Positions 8,032 to 16,672 of a stretch of 64,000 nt of DNA are shown in pieces; within the stretch, counting starts at the first letter, position 1, and the number at the start of each line of letters is the position of its first letter. A model generated the notes under the pieces. That model was not told the origin of the DNA, made no database searches, and saw nothing but the letters and a program-made list of their open reading frames with translations. This DNA is from Maricaulis sp048270095 (GTDB lineage Bacteria; Pseudomonadota; Alphaproteobacteria; Caulobacterales; Maricaulaceae): positions 51,220-115,219 of the forward strand of contig NZ_JBLWTL010000007.1 in the NCBI RefSeq assembly GCF_048270095.1, read 5' to 3'. The translations under genes were made by a program, and so were the position numbers.

Positions 8032-8868
8032 TCAGCGCTGGCCAAGGCGTTTGTCGACGATCATTTCCAGTCCGGTCACGACCGGATCGCGAAGTGGGTC
8101 GCCATTGTCCGCCATACGGGTGAGCAGAGCCAGCGCGGCGCGGTGCATTTCAACCACTTCCGACTCGGCAGACGTATAAGTGTCCTGCAGGGCGATGAAG
8201 CGTTGCAGGGAGCGCCCGACACGAATGGCGAGCGGATCGCCGCTCAGCCGGGTTTCATGCGCCAGCGCCAGCGCGGCCCTGCGGGCGGCCTCCATCGGCG
8301 TGGTCAGTCCGGCTTCGACATCGGAGCTTCGTTTGAAACCGGGCTTGCGCTCACGGCGCGGCCGGCGGCGTCTATCGGGGCCGGCAAAGCGCGAGGAATC
8401 GACGAAAGCTCGCTGGTCTGTTTGCAGGGATTTGAGACGATTGATCAGCGTGATCGGCGCCAGTGGCGTCACGAGATATTCGCTGGCACCGGCGTCACGT
8501 GCGCGCTCGATATCGGCACGCGGCCGCGGCGCAGACATCAGGATCACCGGGGTTTCGCGATAGTGTGAGCCTTGAGAAGCGCGAATGCGCTGCAATAGTC
8601 GCACACGGTCTTCATCGGGATCGGCCTGCTCGGCCCAGTCGGCGACAATCAGCGCCGGCGAGATTTCGCGCAAGGCATGCATGGCGCGGCTGGCGTGAGT
8701 CTCGACCATGATGTCGCGGACGCCGGCATCACGCAGCACATTGATCAGGATATTGCGCATGAAACTGTTGGAATTGAGCACAAGCGTCGGCCTGCGACTC
8801 CAGTCGCGAACAATGGGTGCCGGAGGAGCGGTGTCCGCTTCGGTCAGTCTGATGGGCTCAATATTCAT
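8032..8868 (-). CDS. Degenerate receiver-domain protein with basic linker
   Basis: A 278-residue protein whose residues 26-150 have a CheY-like receiver pattern: a putative phosphoacceptor Asp77 in IVADWAEQ and the GASEYLVTPL end block. Two key positions are lost: the N-terminal acidic pair is replaced by NSN (TLVLNSNSFMRN), and the invariant Lys before the final Pro is Thr134. A very basic stretch follows (FAGPDRRRRPRRERKPG, residues 161-177), then an unrecognised helical C-terminus. Phosphorylation by the normal Mg2+-dependent route seems unlikely. FAGPDRRRR-type linkers occur in alphaproteobacterial signalling proteins. A phosphorylation-independent signalling role is inference. Confidence 0.75.
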   Translation of the reverse strand: MNIEPIRLTEADTAPPAPIVRDWSRRPTLVLNSNSFMRNILINVLRDAGVRDIMVETHASRAMHALREISPALIVADWAEQADPDEDRVRLLQRIRASQGSHYRETPVILMSAPRPRADIERARDAGASEYLVTPLAPITLINRLKSLQTDQRAFVDSSRFAGPDRRRRPRRERKPGFKRSSDVEAGLTTPMEAARRAALALAHETRLSGDPLAIRVGRSLQRFIALQDTYTSAESEVVEMHRAALALLTRMADNGDPLRDPVVTGLEMIVDKRLGQR

Positions 8869-8971
8869 GCCGGCAGGCTAGCGCACGGAAGTTTCGAACC
8901 TGCCAAGAAGAGTGGTTAACAGGTGGGAAATCCGGCGTTTAGGCCAGATTTGAGCCCACAATGCCGCGGCC

Positions 8972-9298
8972 CTAGTCGCGTCGCAATGCCTTCACGACCC
9001 GGACCACGATCCAGATCGGCACCACGAGGACAGCACCGAGCAGGAGATAGTCCACAGCCCACAATGCGCTATCGCTGATGAAGCCGATAAACCGGCTCCA
9101 GGATTCCGCCAGCGTGCCGAAAAAGTCGACCCAGAGGCGTCGCGGGTTGACGTGGAAAGCCGCTAGGAAGAAACCCGCCAGCACACACAGGAAGATCAGC
9201 CGGATCAGATCCGACGGCGCGAAGCGCAACAGGCGTTGCACAAAGCTGCGCCGGGGCTGAGCTGTCGTTTCGGGTCGGGTTTCATTGTGTTCGGTCAT
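8972..9298 (-). CDS. Small membrane protein, possibly DUF6460
   Basis: A 108-residue protein with a charged N-terminus (to about residue 30) and two or three hydrophobic segments (DLIRLIFLCVLAGFFLAAF near 31-48, and ALWAVDYLLLGAVLVVPIWIVV near 80-101), ending in a basic VKALRRD tail. The layout resembles the alphaproteobacterial DUF6460 family of unknown function; that name is tentative. It lies downstream of the MscS channel gene on the same strand with a 61-base gap that contains a strong hairpin. Confidence 0.75.
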   Translation of the reverse strand: MTEHNETRPETTAQPRRSFVQRLLRFAPSDLIRLIFLCVLAGFFLAAFHVNPRRLWVDFFGTLAESWSRFIGFISDSALWAVDYLLLGAVLVVPIWIVVRVVKALRRD

Positions 9299-9324
9299 GC
9301 GGTCACTTTAGCGCTAATTGCGGC

Positions 9325-9350
9325 GCAATCGGGGCCGCAGCCCCGATTGC
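9325..9350. terminator. Strong hairpin after the mscS-like gene
   Basis: GCAATCGGGG (9325-9334) pairs perfectly with CCCCGATTGC (9341-9350) around a 6-base loop. It lies just past the stop of the minus-strand MscS gene. There is no clear U-tract on either strand, so it may be a weak terminator, an RNA-stabilising hairpin or a processing site. Confidence 0.5.
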
Positions 9351-9359
9351 CGGCAGGGT

Positions 9360-10190
9360 TCAGGATTTGCGGGTGATGTGAACTTCGTGCGGGTAGGGAA
9401 TGGAGATGCCATCCTTGTCGAAGGCTTCCTTGACGTTCTTCATCGCGTCGAAGAAGACGCCCCAGTAATCGCCGGTCGCACACCAGGCACGACAGACAAT
9501 ATCGACCGAGGAGGCGCCATGCGCCTTGACCGCAGTGAACACGGCCGGGTCCTTCAAGACGCGCTTGTCGGCTTCGAGCACTTTGGTGATCGTCGCCATC
9601 GCCTTGTCGATATCATCGCCATAATCGATCGAGAAACCCAGATCGACGCGGCGCGTTTCATTGGCGGAATAATTGACGATCACACTGCCCCAGCCTTCGC
9701 CATTGGGCACGATCACCTTCTTGTTGTCGCCGGTCGCCAGAATAGTGGTGAAGAGATTGATGTCCTTCACGGTACCCGATTGTCCGGCTACCTCGACCCA
9801 GTCGCCCAGCCCGTAGGGGCGGAACAGCACGATCATCACGCCGGCAGCGAGATTGGACAAAGTCCCTTGCAGCGCCAGACCGATCGCCAGGGTCGCCGCA
9901 CCGAGTGTCGCCACAAGGCTGGTGGTCTCGACCCCGAAACGCGCCAGCACCGCGATCAGCACCATGATCATCAGGCCCCAATAGGCCAGCGAGGCAAAGA
10001 AGCTGCCGAGCGTATTGTCGATCCGGTCGCTCTTGTGCACCGCCTTGACGACCGCCTTGCGGACCGTGCCGGCGACAATCATCCCGACAATCAGGATCAA
10101 GGATGCGAGCACGAGGCTGGTCCCGGCATCAAGCGCGCGCTGGGTCAGTACGGCAATGGTTTCGGGGTTGAAAAAGTCTTCGGGAATCAT
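9360..10190 (-). CDS. Small-conductance mechanosensitive channel, MscS family
   Basis: A 276-residue inner-membrane channel that opens under membrane tension to release osmolytes. Three N-terminal transmembrane helices precede the pore helix GAATLAIGLALQGTLSNLAA (about residues 96-115), rich in Gly and Ala as in MscS TM3. The beta domain follows (RPYGLGDWVEVAGQSGTV) and then the C-terminal alpha/beta domain (IPYPHEVHI near the end). Length is close to E. coli MscS (286). Start ATG 10190. A small membrane protein gene follows on the same strand. Confidence 0.95.
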   Translation of the reverse strand: MIPEDFFNPETIAVLTQRALDAGTSLVLASLILIVGMIVAGTVRKAVVKAVHKSDRIDNTLGSFFASLAYWGLMIMVLIAVLARFGVETTSLVATLGAATLAIGLALQGTLSNLAAGVMIVLFRPYGLGDWVEVAGQSGTVKDINLFTTILATGDNKKVIVPNGEGWGSVIVNYSANETRRVDLGFSIDYGDDIDKAMATITKVLEADKRVLKDPAVFTAVKAHGASSVDIVCRAWCATGDYWGVFFDAMKNVKEAFDKDGISIPYPHEVHITRKS

Positions 10191-10358
10191 GGGGCGTGTC
10201 CTGTTTGGTAATTACCGCCGGACGGGTAGCAAAGTTTGCGTGTCAGGGGAATGGGGGAGGGCTGGCCGGCTGATGCCGTCCGCGCCTGCGGCCCGTTGGT
10301 ATCTGGCCGGCGATCCCCTACGGTGGACAGAACGCTATTCGAGCCGTCAGGGGACAGC

Positions 10359-11663
10359 ATGTTTGGAAGTCGGTTCTTTTTCGCACTCAAGACCCTGCGC
10401 GAACGTCTCTGGGTGAGGCCGCTGACCTATGTGTTGATGGCGGTCGGCCTGATCTTCCTGGCGCAGTCCGCGGACCGCTTGCCCGAACATATACCGCTGC
10501 CCGATATCAGCGCCGACACCATCGAAAAGCTCCTGACCGTGATCTCCGCCAGCATGCTCGGCGTTGCCACATTCGCCGTTGCATCAATGGTGTCCGCCTA
10601 TGCAGCCGCTGGCCGGAGCGCGACGCCGCGCGCTTTCTCCCTGGTGATCGCCGACCAGGTGTCGCAGACCGCGTTGTCGAGTTTCATCGGCGCTTTCATC
10701 TACTCGATTGTCGGTATTGTCGCGATCCGGGTCGGCCTCTACGAGACCGCCGGGCGTTTCACCATCTTCATCACCACACTGGGCATATTCAGCTGGGTGG
10801 TCCTGACTTTCGTACGTTGGGTCGACAATATCGCCAGGCTTGGACGACTCGGAAACACCATTGAAAAAGCCGAGGCGGCGACCCGGGCCGCCTTCCGGCC
10901 CTGGAGCGGCTCAACCGCCCTGGGCGGGGTGGCGGTCCTGGACATGAGCGAAGGCGGTGCGCCGGTGTGCCCGGCAGCGTTCGGCTATATCCAGCATATC
11001 GATATGGATGGCTTGCAGAGCTGGGCCGAAGAGCAGGATGTCTGGCTCGATTTGCGTTCAGTTCCGGGAGCCTTTGTCTCGCCGGCGCGGGCCTTGCTGA
11101 CGATTGACTGGCCGGGTGCGCCGCGTGAACTTGAGGATGCGGAGCGCGAATGTCTGGTTCGCGCCTTTGTCATCGGCAGCAAGCGGACGTTCGACGAGGA
11201 TCCGCGCTTCGGGCTGATTGTGCTGTCAGAGATCGGGTCGCGGGCCCTGTCCCCGGCGATCAATGATCCCGGAACGGCGATCGAAATCCTCAACAAGCTG
11301 ACCCATATCCTCCTGGAGCGGGATGGTGCAGCGAAGCAGGAGGAGGCGAGCGCGCCGCGCTGCAGTCGGATCCGTGTGCCGGCGCTTAGCCCGGATGATC
11401 TGTTGGAGGACGCGTTCGCGGCGATCGAAAAGGACGGCGTCAACGCTGTGGAACTGGGAATTCGGCTGCAGAAATCCTACAGCCTGCTGGCCAGGGCGCA
11501 GGATAGCCGTATGCGCGAAGCTGCAAAACGGCGGTCGGGCCTCGCCCTGCAACGTGCCGAACACGCGCTGACCTTCCCCGATGATCTCGAGCGCGTGGTC
11601 CGCGCGGCCCGTGATGGCGCGGGCGGTCTGGTCGATGGAAAATCAGCGAACGCTGGGGACTGA
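10359..11663 (+). CDS. DUF2254 family membrane protein
   Basis: A 434-residue protein with about four N-terminal transmembrane segments (residues 20-40, 60-85, 105-130 and 135-160) and a large soluble C-terminal domain. LTVISASMLGVATFAVASMVSAYAAA is cut short here as ASMLGVATFAVASMVSAYA, and FGLIVLSEIGSRALSPAIND is the diagnostic DUF2254 block. ATG 10359 follows AGGGGAC at a proper distance, and the longer open frame upstream has low coding character. The family is widespread and of unknown function. It is divergent from mscS with a 168-base gap, so a shared envelope-stress role is possible but unproven. Confidence 0.88.
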   Translation: MFGSRFFFALKTLRERLWVRPLTYVLMAVGLIFLAQSADRLPEHIPLPDISADTIEKLLTVISASMLGVATFAVASMVSAYAAAGRSATPRAFSLVIADQVSQTALSSFIGAFIYSIVGIVAIRVGLYETAGRFTIFITTLGIFSWVVLTFVRWVDNIARLGRLGNTIEKAEAATRAAFRPWSGSTALGGVAVLDMSEGGAPVCPAAFGYIQHIDMDGLQSWAEEQDVWLDLRSVPGAFVSPARALLTIDWPGAPRELEDAERECLVRAFVIGSKRTFDEDPRFGLIVLSEIGSRALSPAINDPGTAIEILNKLTHILLERDGAAKQEEASAPRCSRIRVPALSPDDLLEDAFAAIEKDGVNAVELGIRLQKSYSLLARAQDSRMREAAKRRSGLALQRAEHALTFPDDLERVVRAARDGAGGLVDGKSANAGD

Positions 11664-11679
11664 CGCCCTGGCTGGCGCC

Positions 11680-12630
11680 TCAATGCGCCCCCACAGCCAC
11701 TGCACCTGTACTCGCCGTGACCGCAGCGACCATTGCCGCTTGGGCCGCCAGGATTGCGGCGAGATCGCCGGCCGCTGCGATCGGTCTGGCCGTGCCGGCC
11801 CGGGCCTGGGCGAGCCGCAGGGCGAGGCGGGCAGCGGTTTGGCTTGCCGGTTTGGGTTTGAGTTTCGCGACGGCTTCAAAAGCCTCCACCAGTGCATCCG
11901 CCATGGCGGGACCATTGCCGCTGGCAGCGAGGATGGCGAGGCCGGTCTTGCCGGTGCCATGGCGCAGGGCGGGGCGGCCGCGCACGGCGATATTGAGACT
12001 GGTCCAGGCACCGGCGAGTCCAGCCGGGTCGGGCTGACTCATGGCGACTTCATAGGAGGCCGCTTCGGCATGATGGCGCGGCACGCCGGCGGTAATCAGG
12101 GCCTGGCGGGCGCGGGTCAGATGATTGACCGCGTCCTCTGGCGTTTCGCCCATGGCCGTGAAGGCGGCGGCGAGGACTTCCTCGCGCGGGGCATCGCGCT
12201 GCCACCAGGGCGCGGCTATGGCGTCAAGTACATCAAAGAACTGGTCGGCCTGCCAGGCATGCCCGCCGGCTGTGACCAGGGAGAGGGCCGCGCAGGAGCC
12301 ACCATGGGCGAGACTGCGTGCGCCGCGGGTCTTGCGCTGCAGCGCCAGGGCGCGGCGCGCTTCAAGGAATTGTTGTGCCGTGCGACCGCCCGCGACCAGC
12401 GCCGCGGCGAAGACCAGGCGCATCGGCCGGTTTGGCGAGCGCCAGGGCCCGAGCCCGGCATTGAGTTCATCGCGGGTCCGGAAACAGTTTTCAATCAGGG
12501 TTTCCAGATCGAGCGGGGCATTGAGCACCGCCAGGGCTGCGAAGCGGGCCTGCAGGCGTTCGCCGCGCGGTGCGCGCGTGTGAAACGCGGCGTCGAGGGC
12601 CCGAAAGCGTTGCGTGATCGCATGTCCCAT
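11680..12630 (-). CDS. Hypothetical Ala-rich helical protein
   Basis: A 316-residue cytoplasmic, strongly alpha-helical and Ala-rich protein that I do not recognise with confidence. Recurring patterns such as RLVFAAALVAGGRTAQQFLEA, GILNAR-like helices and a repeated AAL-V motif suggest a helical bundle; the last 25 residues are hydrophobic and Ala/Val-rich without charge. ATG 12630 is preceded by GAGGGA nine bases upstream, whereas the upstream ATGs at 12651 and 12678 lack a site. It converges on the DUF2254 gene and is divergent from the Lhr-like helicase. Confidence 0.7.
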   Translation of the reverse strand: MGHAITQRFRALDAAFHTRAPRGERLQARFAALAVLNAPLDLETLIENCFRTRDELNAGLGPWRSPNRPMRLVFAAALVAGGRTAQQFLEARRALALQRKTRGARSLAHGGSCAALSLVTAGGHAWQADQFFDVLDAIAAPWWQRDAPREEVLAAAFTAMGETPEDAVNHLTRARQALITAGVPRHHAEAASYEVAMSQPDPAGLAGAWTSLNIAVRGRPALRHGTGKTGLAILAASGNGPAMADALVEAFEAVAKLKPKPASQTAARLALRLAQARAGTARPIAAAGDLAAILAAQAAMVAAVTASTGAVAVGAH

Positions 12631-12748
12631 GCCGAAAATTCCCTCAATCATCCAGTTCAGGCCAACTCTATGCCGCACATGGCGCGGGTGCGGCAGAGGG
12701 ACGGTTTTGTGCTTTGTCCCCCCATCTCTGGCGCGCTAAGTCACAGAT

Positions 12749-15226
12749 ATGAGCCCCGTCACCGCGCCCTCGTCCCTGCCGCCCGTCTTCCAGGCCTGGT
12801 TTGCCGCGCGTGGCTGGACGGTGCGCCCGCATCAGCTGGCGATGATCGAGGCCGCGGCCCGCGGCGAGGATGCGCTGCTGATCGCACCGACCGGCGGCGG
12901 CAAGACGCTGGGTGGCTTCCTGCCCAGCCTGATCGAACTCGCCGCATTGTCGGAAACCACTCCGAAGCAACGCCCCCACCGGCTGCACACCCTCTATATC
13001 TCGCCGCTCAAGGCGCTCTCGGTCGATGTCGCGCGTAACCTGACCACGCCCGTCGCCGACATGGGGCTCAATCTGCGCATCGAGACTCGCACCGGCGACA
13101 CCTCGCCGTCCAAGCGTCAGCGTCAGCGTGCCTCACCGCCCGATATATTGCTGACGACGCCCGAACAGCTGGCCCTGTTTTGCGCCTCGCCGAATGTCTC
13201 GACCTTTTTTGCCGACCTGAAGCATATCGTGATCGACGAGATCCACGCCCTCGCACCGCAAAAGCGCGGCGACCTTCTGTCCCTGGCGCTGGCCGCGATC
13301 TCGCGCTGGGCGCCTGATGCGCGTCGCGTCGGCCTGTCGGCGACGATCAAGGATGAGGGTGAGCTGGCGCGCTGGCTGACGCCGCAGAATCCCGGCGAGC
13401 CGGAGCGGCAGGCGGCGATCATCCGCGGGGCACCCGGCGCACGGCCGGAGGTCGAAATTCTTGAGCCAGAGGAACGCATACCCTGGGCGGGGCATTCGGC
13501 CCGCCACGCGATGGGCGATGTCTATCAGCGCATCAAGGCCGCACGGTTGGCGCTGGTCTTCGTCAACACGCGCTCCCAGGCCGAGTTCACTTTCCAGGAG
13601 CTCTGGCGTCTGAATGAGGACAAGCTGGCGATTGCCCTGCACCACGGGTCCTTGGCCCCGGAGCAGCGGCGCAAGGTCGAGGCGGCGATGGCGGCGGGCC
13701 AGCTTGATGCGGTGGTGTGTACCTCGACGCTCGATCTGGGCATTGACTGGGGCGATGTCGATCTGGTCATCCAGATGGGCGCGCCGAAGGGCTCTTCACG
13801 CCTGATCCAGCGGCTCGGCCGTTCCAATCACCAGCTCGACAAGCCCTCTCGCGCCTTGCTGGCGCCCAGCAATCGTTTCGAGCACCTGGAATGCGAGGCC
13901 GCGCGCGAGGCCGTCGCTGCCAATGCGCTTGATGGCGAGCCGCTGCACGCCGGCGCGCTCGACGTCCTGGCCCAGCACATTATGGGCCGTGCCTGCGGCG
14001 AGCCGTTTGCGGCTGATGCGCTGTTCGACGAAATCCGCACCGCCGCTCCCTATGCCGGGCTGGACCGTGACACATTCGACCGGGTGCTCGATTTTGCTGC
14101 GACCGGCGGCTATGCGCTGAACAGCTATGAGCGTTTCCGCCGCATGGTGAAAACGCGCGACGGCTTGTGGGCCGCGCGCGCGCCGCAAATCGCCCAGCGC
14201 CACCGGCTCAATGTCGGCACCATTGTTGAAGCGCCGATGCTGGACGTCGTGGTCTCCTCGCGTGGCCGCGGCGGACAGCGACTGGGTCAGGTGGAAGAGT
14301 ATTTCATCGAGCAATTGGCACCGGGTGACACCTTCCTGTTTGCCGGCCAGGTGCTGCGTTTTGAAGCCATCGAGGAGATGACGGCGCGGGTTACGCGCAG
14401 CCAGGATACGACGCCGAAAATCCCCAGCTATAATGGCGGCAAATTCCCGCTTTCCACCTATCTCGCTGCGCGGGTGCGCGAGATTGTGCAGGACCCGGCG
14501 CGGTGGGCCACCCTGCCGGACCAGGTGTGCGACTGGCTCGACATCCAGCGCCTGCGCTCAAGCTTGCCACGAGCCGACGGTCTGCTGGTTGAGACCTTCC
14601 CGCGCGCAGCGCATTTCTATCTCGTCTGCTATCCGTTCGAAGGCCGTCTGGCGCACCAGACGCTGGGCATGCTTCTGACACGGCGGCTGGAACGTCTGCG
14701 CATGCGGCCGATGGGCTTTGTCGCCAATGAATATGCTCTCGCGGTCTGGGGGCTGCGCGATATGTCGGGGCTCGATCTCGACGCCCTGTTTGCTGAAGAC
14801 ATGCTCGGTGATGATCTCGAGGCCTGGCTGGCCGAGAGCGATCTGATGAAGCGGACCTTCCGCAATTGCGCGATTATCGCCGGCCTGATCGAGCGCCGCT
14901 TTCCCGGCCAGGAGAAGAGCGGCCGCCAGATCACCTTCTCGACCGATCTGATCTACAATGTCCTGCGCGAGCACGAGCCTGACCATATCCTGTTGCGCGC
15001 GGCCTGGATTGATGCCGGTACCGGACTGCTGGATATCCACCGGCTCGGCGAAGCCTTGGCCCGTGTTCGCGGCCATATCGAACACCAGGCGCTCGCCCGC
15101 ATCTCGCCGCTGGCCGTGCCGGTGATGCTGGAAATCGGCCGCGAATCCGTTCGGGGTGAGGGGCAGGAGAGCATTCTGGTGGATGCCGCTGATGATCTGA
15201 TCGCGGAGGCGACGCGCCTTGACTGA
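12749..15226 (+). CDS. Ligase-associated DNA-damage-response DEXH helicase (Lhr-like)
   Basis: An 825-residue superfamily 2 helicase of the Lhr-core type. Walker A is APTGGGKTLGG (near residue 46), Walker B DEIH (near 162), motif III SAT (LSATIKDE), and the second RecA domain carries HHGSLAPEQRRKVE, STLDLGIDWGDVDLV and QRLGRSNH. A long C-terminal Lhr domain follows. Bacterial family members sit with an exonuclease, an ATP-dependent ligase and PdeM in a DNA-repair cassette. Here only the overlapping pdeM gene follows; ligase and exonuclease genes are not in the window. It probably unwinds DNA or DNA-RNA during repair. Confidence 0.95.
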   Translation: MSPVTAPSSLPPVFQAWFAARGWTVRPHQLAMIEAAARGEDALLIAPTGGGKTLGGFLPSLIELAALSETTPKQRPHRLHTLYISPLKALSVDVARNLTTPVADMGLNLRIETRTGDTSPSKRQRQRASPPDILLTTPEQLALFCASPNVSTFFADLKHIVIDEIHALAPQKRGDLLSLALAAISRWAPDARRVGLSATIKDEGELARWLTPQNPGEPERQAAIIRGAPGARPEVEILEPEERIPWAGHSARHAMGDVYQRIKAARLALVFVNTRSQAEFTFQELWRLNEDKLAIALHHGSLAPEQRRKVEAAMAAGQLDAVVCTSTLDLGIDWGDVDLVIQMGAPKGSSRLIQRLGRSNHQLDKPSRALLAPSNRFEHLECEAAREAVAANALDGEPLHAGALDVLAQHIMGRACGEPFAADALFDEIRTAAPYAGLDRDTFDRVLDFAATGGYALNSYERFRRMVKTRDGLWAARAPQIAQRHRLNVGTIVEAPMLDVVVSSRGRGGQRLGQVEEYFIEQLAPGDTFLFAGQVLRFEAIEEMTARVTRSQDTTPKIPSYNGGKFPLSTYLAARVREIVQDPARWATLPDQVCDWLDIQRLRSSLPRADGLLVETFPRAAHFYLVCYPFEGRLAHQTLGMLLTRRLERLRMRPMGFVANEYALAVWGLRDMSGLDLDALFAEDMLGDDLEAWLAESDLMKRTFRNCAIIAGLIERRFPGQEKSGRQITFSTDLIYNVLREHEPDHILLRAAWIDAGTGLLDIHRLGEALARVRGHIEHQALARISPLAVPVMLEIGRESVRGEGQESILVDAADDLIAEATRLD

Positions 15227-15956
15227 CCCCGTCCGCCCCCGGGCCCATGCCTTCCGCCTCAATGGTGTCGACGCGCTTGCGGATGCCGCCGGGGTGCTGA
15301 TCCTGCCGGCCAGTGAAACCCTGATCGTCTCCGACCTGCATTTCGAGAAGGGCTCGGCCTATGCTGCGCGCGGCCAGCTCATCCCGCCCTATGATACACG
15401 TTCGACCCTGCGACGTTTGGCGGAGCGCATTGCCGATCACCGGCCGCAGCGCGTGATCGCGCTGGGGGACAGTTTTCACGATCTTGGCGCCGATGGCCGC
15501 ATGGATGATGCCGATGCGGGGGCGCTGCAGGCCCTGGTCGCTTCGGTTGCGGACTGGGTCTGGATCGAAGGCAATCACGACCCCGCCCCGCCGCCGCGCT
15601 TTGGCGGCACCATCATGCATGAGTTGAACATTGACGCGTTGACCCTGCGGCATCTGCCCGCCGAGAGTGCGGCACCGGGCGAGATTGCCGGGCATTTGCA
15701 TCCCTGTGCCAAGGTGAGGGGCAAGGGCCGCGCCGTGCGGGCGCGTTGTTTCGCCACCAATGGCACACGTCTGGTCATGCCCGCCTTCGGGGCATTTACC
15801 GGCGGGCTGAATGTGTGTGATGCCGCCTATGATCGCTGTTTTGGTGCCACGCCGGACGCGCTGATCATGGGGGCTGACACGGTCTACCCGGTGGCTGCGG
15901 CGAAACTCATCCCTGACAGGGCTCAGTCGCGGCCGAAAATCACCGCCGCGAGATAG
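15219..15956 (+). CDS. pdeM: Ligase-associated DNA-damage-response metallophosphoesterase
   Basis: A 245-residue calcineurin-like phosphoesterase. All metal-binding motifs are present: SDLHFEKGSAYAARG (about residues 38-52), GDSFHD (about 84-89), EGNHDPA (about 112-118) and GHLHP (about 158-162). The start is a TTG at 15219 that overlaps the helicase stop by 8 bases; no ATG or GTG precedes the first metal motif, so the TTG is well supported. The pair helicase-pdeM is the conserved half of a repair cassette. Its 3' end overlaps the convergent TIGR02186-like gene by 34 bases. Confidence 0.93.
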   Translation: MTDPVRPRAHAFRLNGVDALADAAGVLILPASETLIVSDLHFEKGSAYAARGQLIPPYDTRSTLRRLAERIADHRPQRVIALGDSFHDLGADGRMDDADAGALQALVASVADWVWIEGNHDPAPPPRFGGTIMHELNIDALTLRHLPAESAAPGEIAGHLHPCAKVRGKGRAVRARCFATNGTRLVMPAFGAFTGGLNVCDAAYDRCFGATPDALIMGADTVYPVAAAKLIPDRAQSRPKITAAR

Positions 15957-16672
15957 CCGGCCAGCATCGCCAGGGCGACACAGAACAGGCCGTAAATCAT
16001 CGGCGCATTGTGGGCGAATTCATAGACCAGACGCTCGAACCCGGCCTTCTCCACGCGCAAGCTGGTGGTCCGGCTGGCGACCGGTCGGCCGTCGCGGAAC
16101 AGATAGACCTCGGCTGTGTAGTTGCCGACCGGTGTGCGCGGCGGCATTTTCAGCACGGCGCGGAACAGGCCGCCATCAAGGACATCGACGCCGCCGGGCG
16201 TTTCCGCGTAGAGCGCATCGCGGCTGCCGGCGCGCAGGACCGCGGCACGGTAGTTTTCCAGTTCCGCCTCATCGGGGCTGTCCTCGTCCGGACCGGTCTG
16301 CGGATGCAGCAGGCTGTCGAGTCCGATGCCATTGCGCGCCAGGGATTCGGGCGGGGCGATGACGTCAATCGGCAGGGAGCTGGCCATCGCGTAATAGCTG
16401 GGCACGGTGGGGAAATCGACCGGCGTCGTATTGACCCAGATGCCGAAACTGCGGCGCTTGCGCATGACGCGCAGGTCCTGATCGGGGCCACGCAGAACAA
16501 CCACAATCTCGTCACGCAAGGTCAGGCCGCGCGTGGCGCCGTAGAGCACCAGCGATGTGCCGGCGAAATTTTCACGGATCTCCACCGTTTCCTGGGTCAG
16601 GGCGGCCATGATGCCAGGCGCTTCATTGACCATGGGCTGCTGCACCAGTAGCGCGAGGGCGAGCATCATCAT
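15923..16672 (-). CDS. TIGR02186-like membrane-anchored protein
   Basis: A 249-residue protein with an N-terminal hydrophobic segment (signal or anchor, residues 1-13), an extracytoplasmic beta-rich domain (VEIRENFAGTSLVLYGATRG and MRKRRSFGIWVNTTPVDF are family blocks) and one C-terminal transmembrane helix (MIYGLFCVALAMLAGYLAAVI is about residues 223-243, shortened here to its core ALAMLAGYLAAVI). It matches the conserved alphaproteobacterial family I recall as TIGR02186. Its start overlaps the stop of the TauE/SafE permease, the usual partner, so the two likely work together in export. Confidence 0.87.
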   Translation of the reverse strand: MMMLALALLVQQPMVNEAPGIMAALTQETVEIRENFAGTSLVLYGATRGLTLRDEIVVVLRGPDQDLRVMRKRRSFGIWVNTTPVDFPTVPSYYAMASSLPIDVIAPPESLARNGIGLDSLLHPQTGPDEDSPDEAELENYRAAVLRAGSRDALYAETPGGVDVLDGGLFRAVLKMPPRTPVGNYTAEVYLFRDGRPVASRTTSLRVEKAGFERLVYEFAHNAPMIYGLFCVALAMLAGYLAAVIFGRD

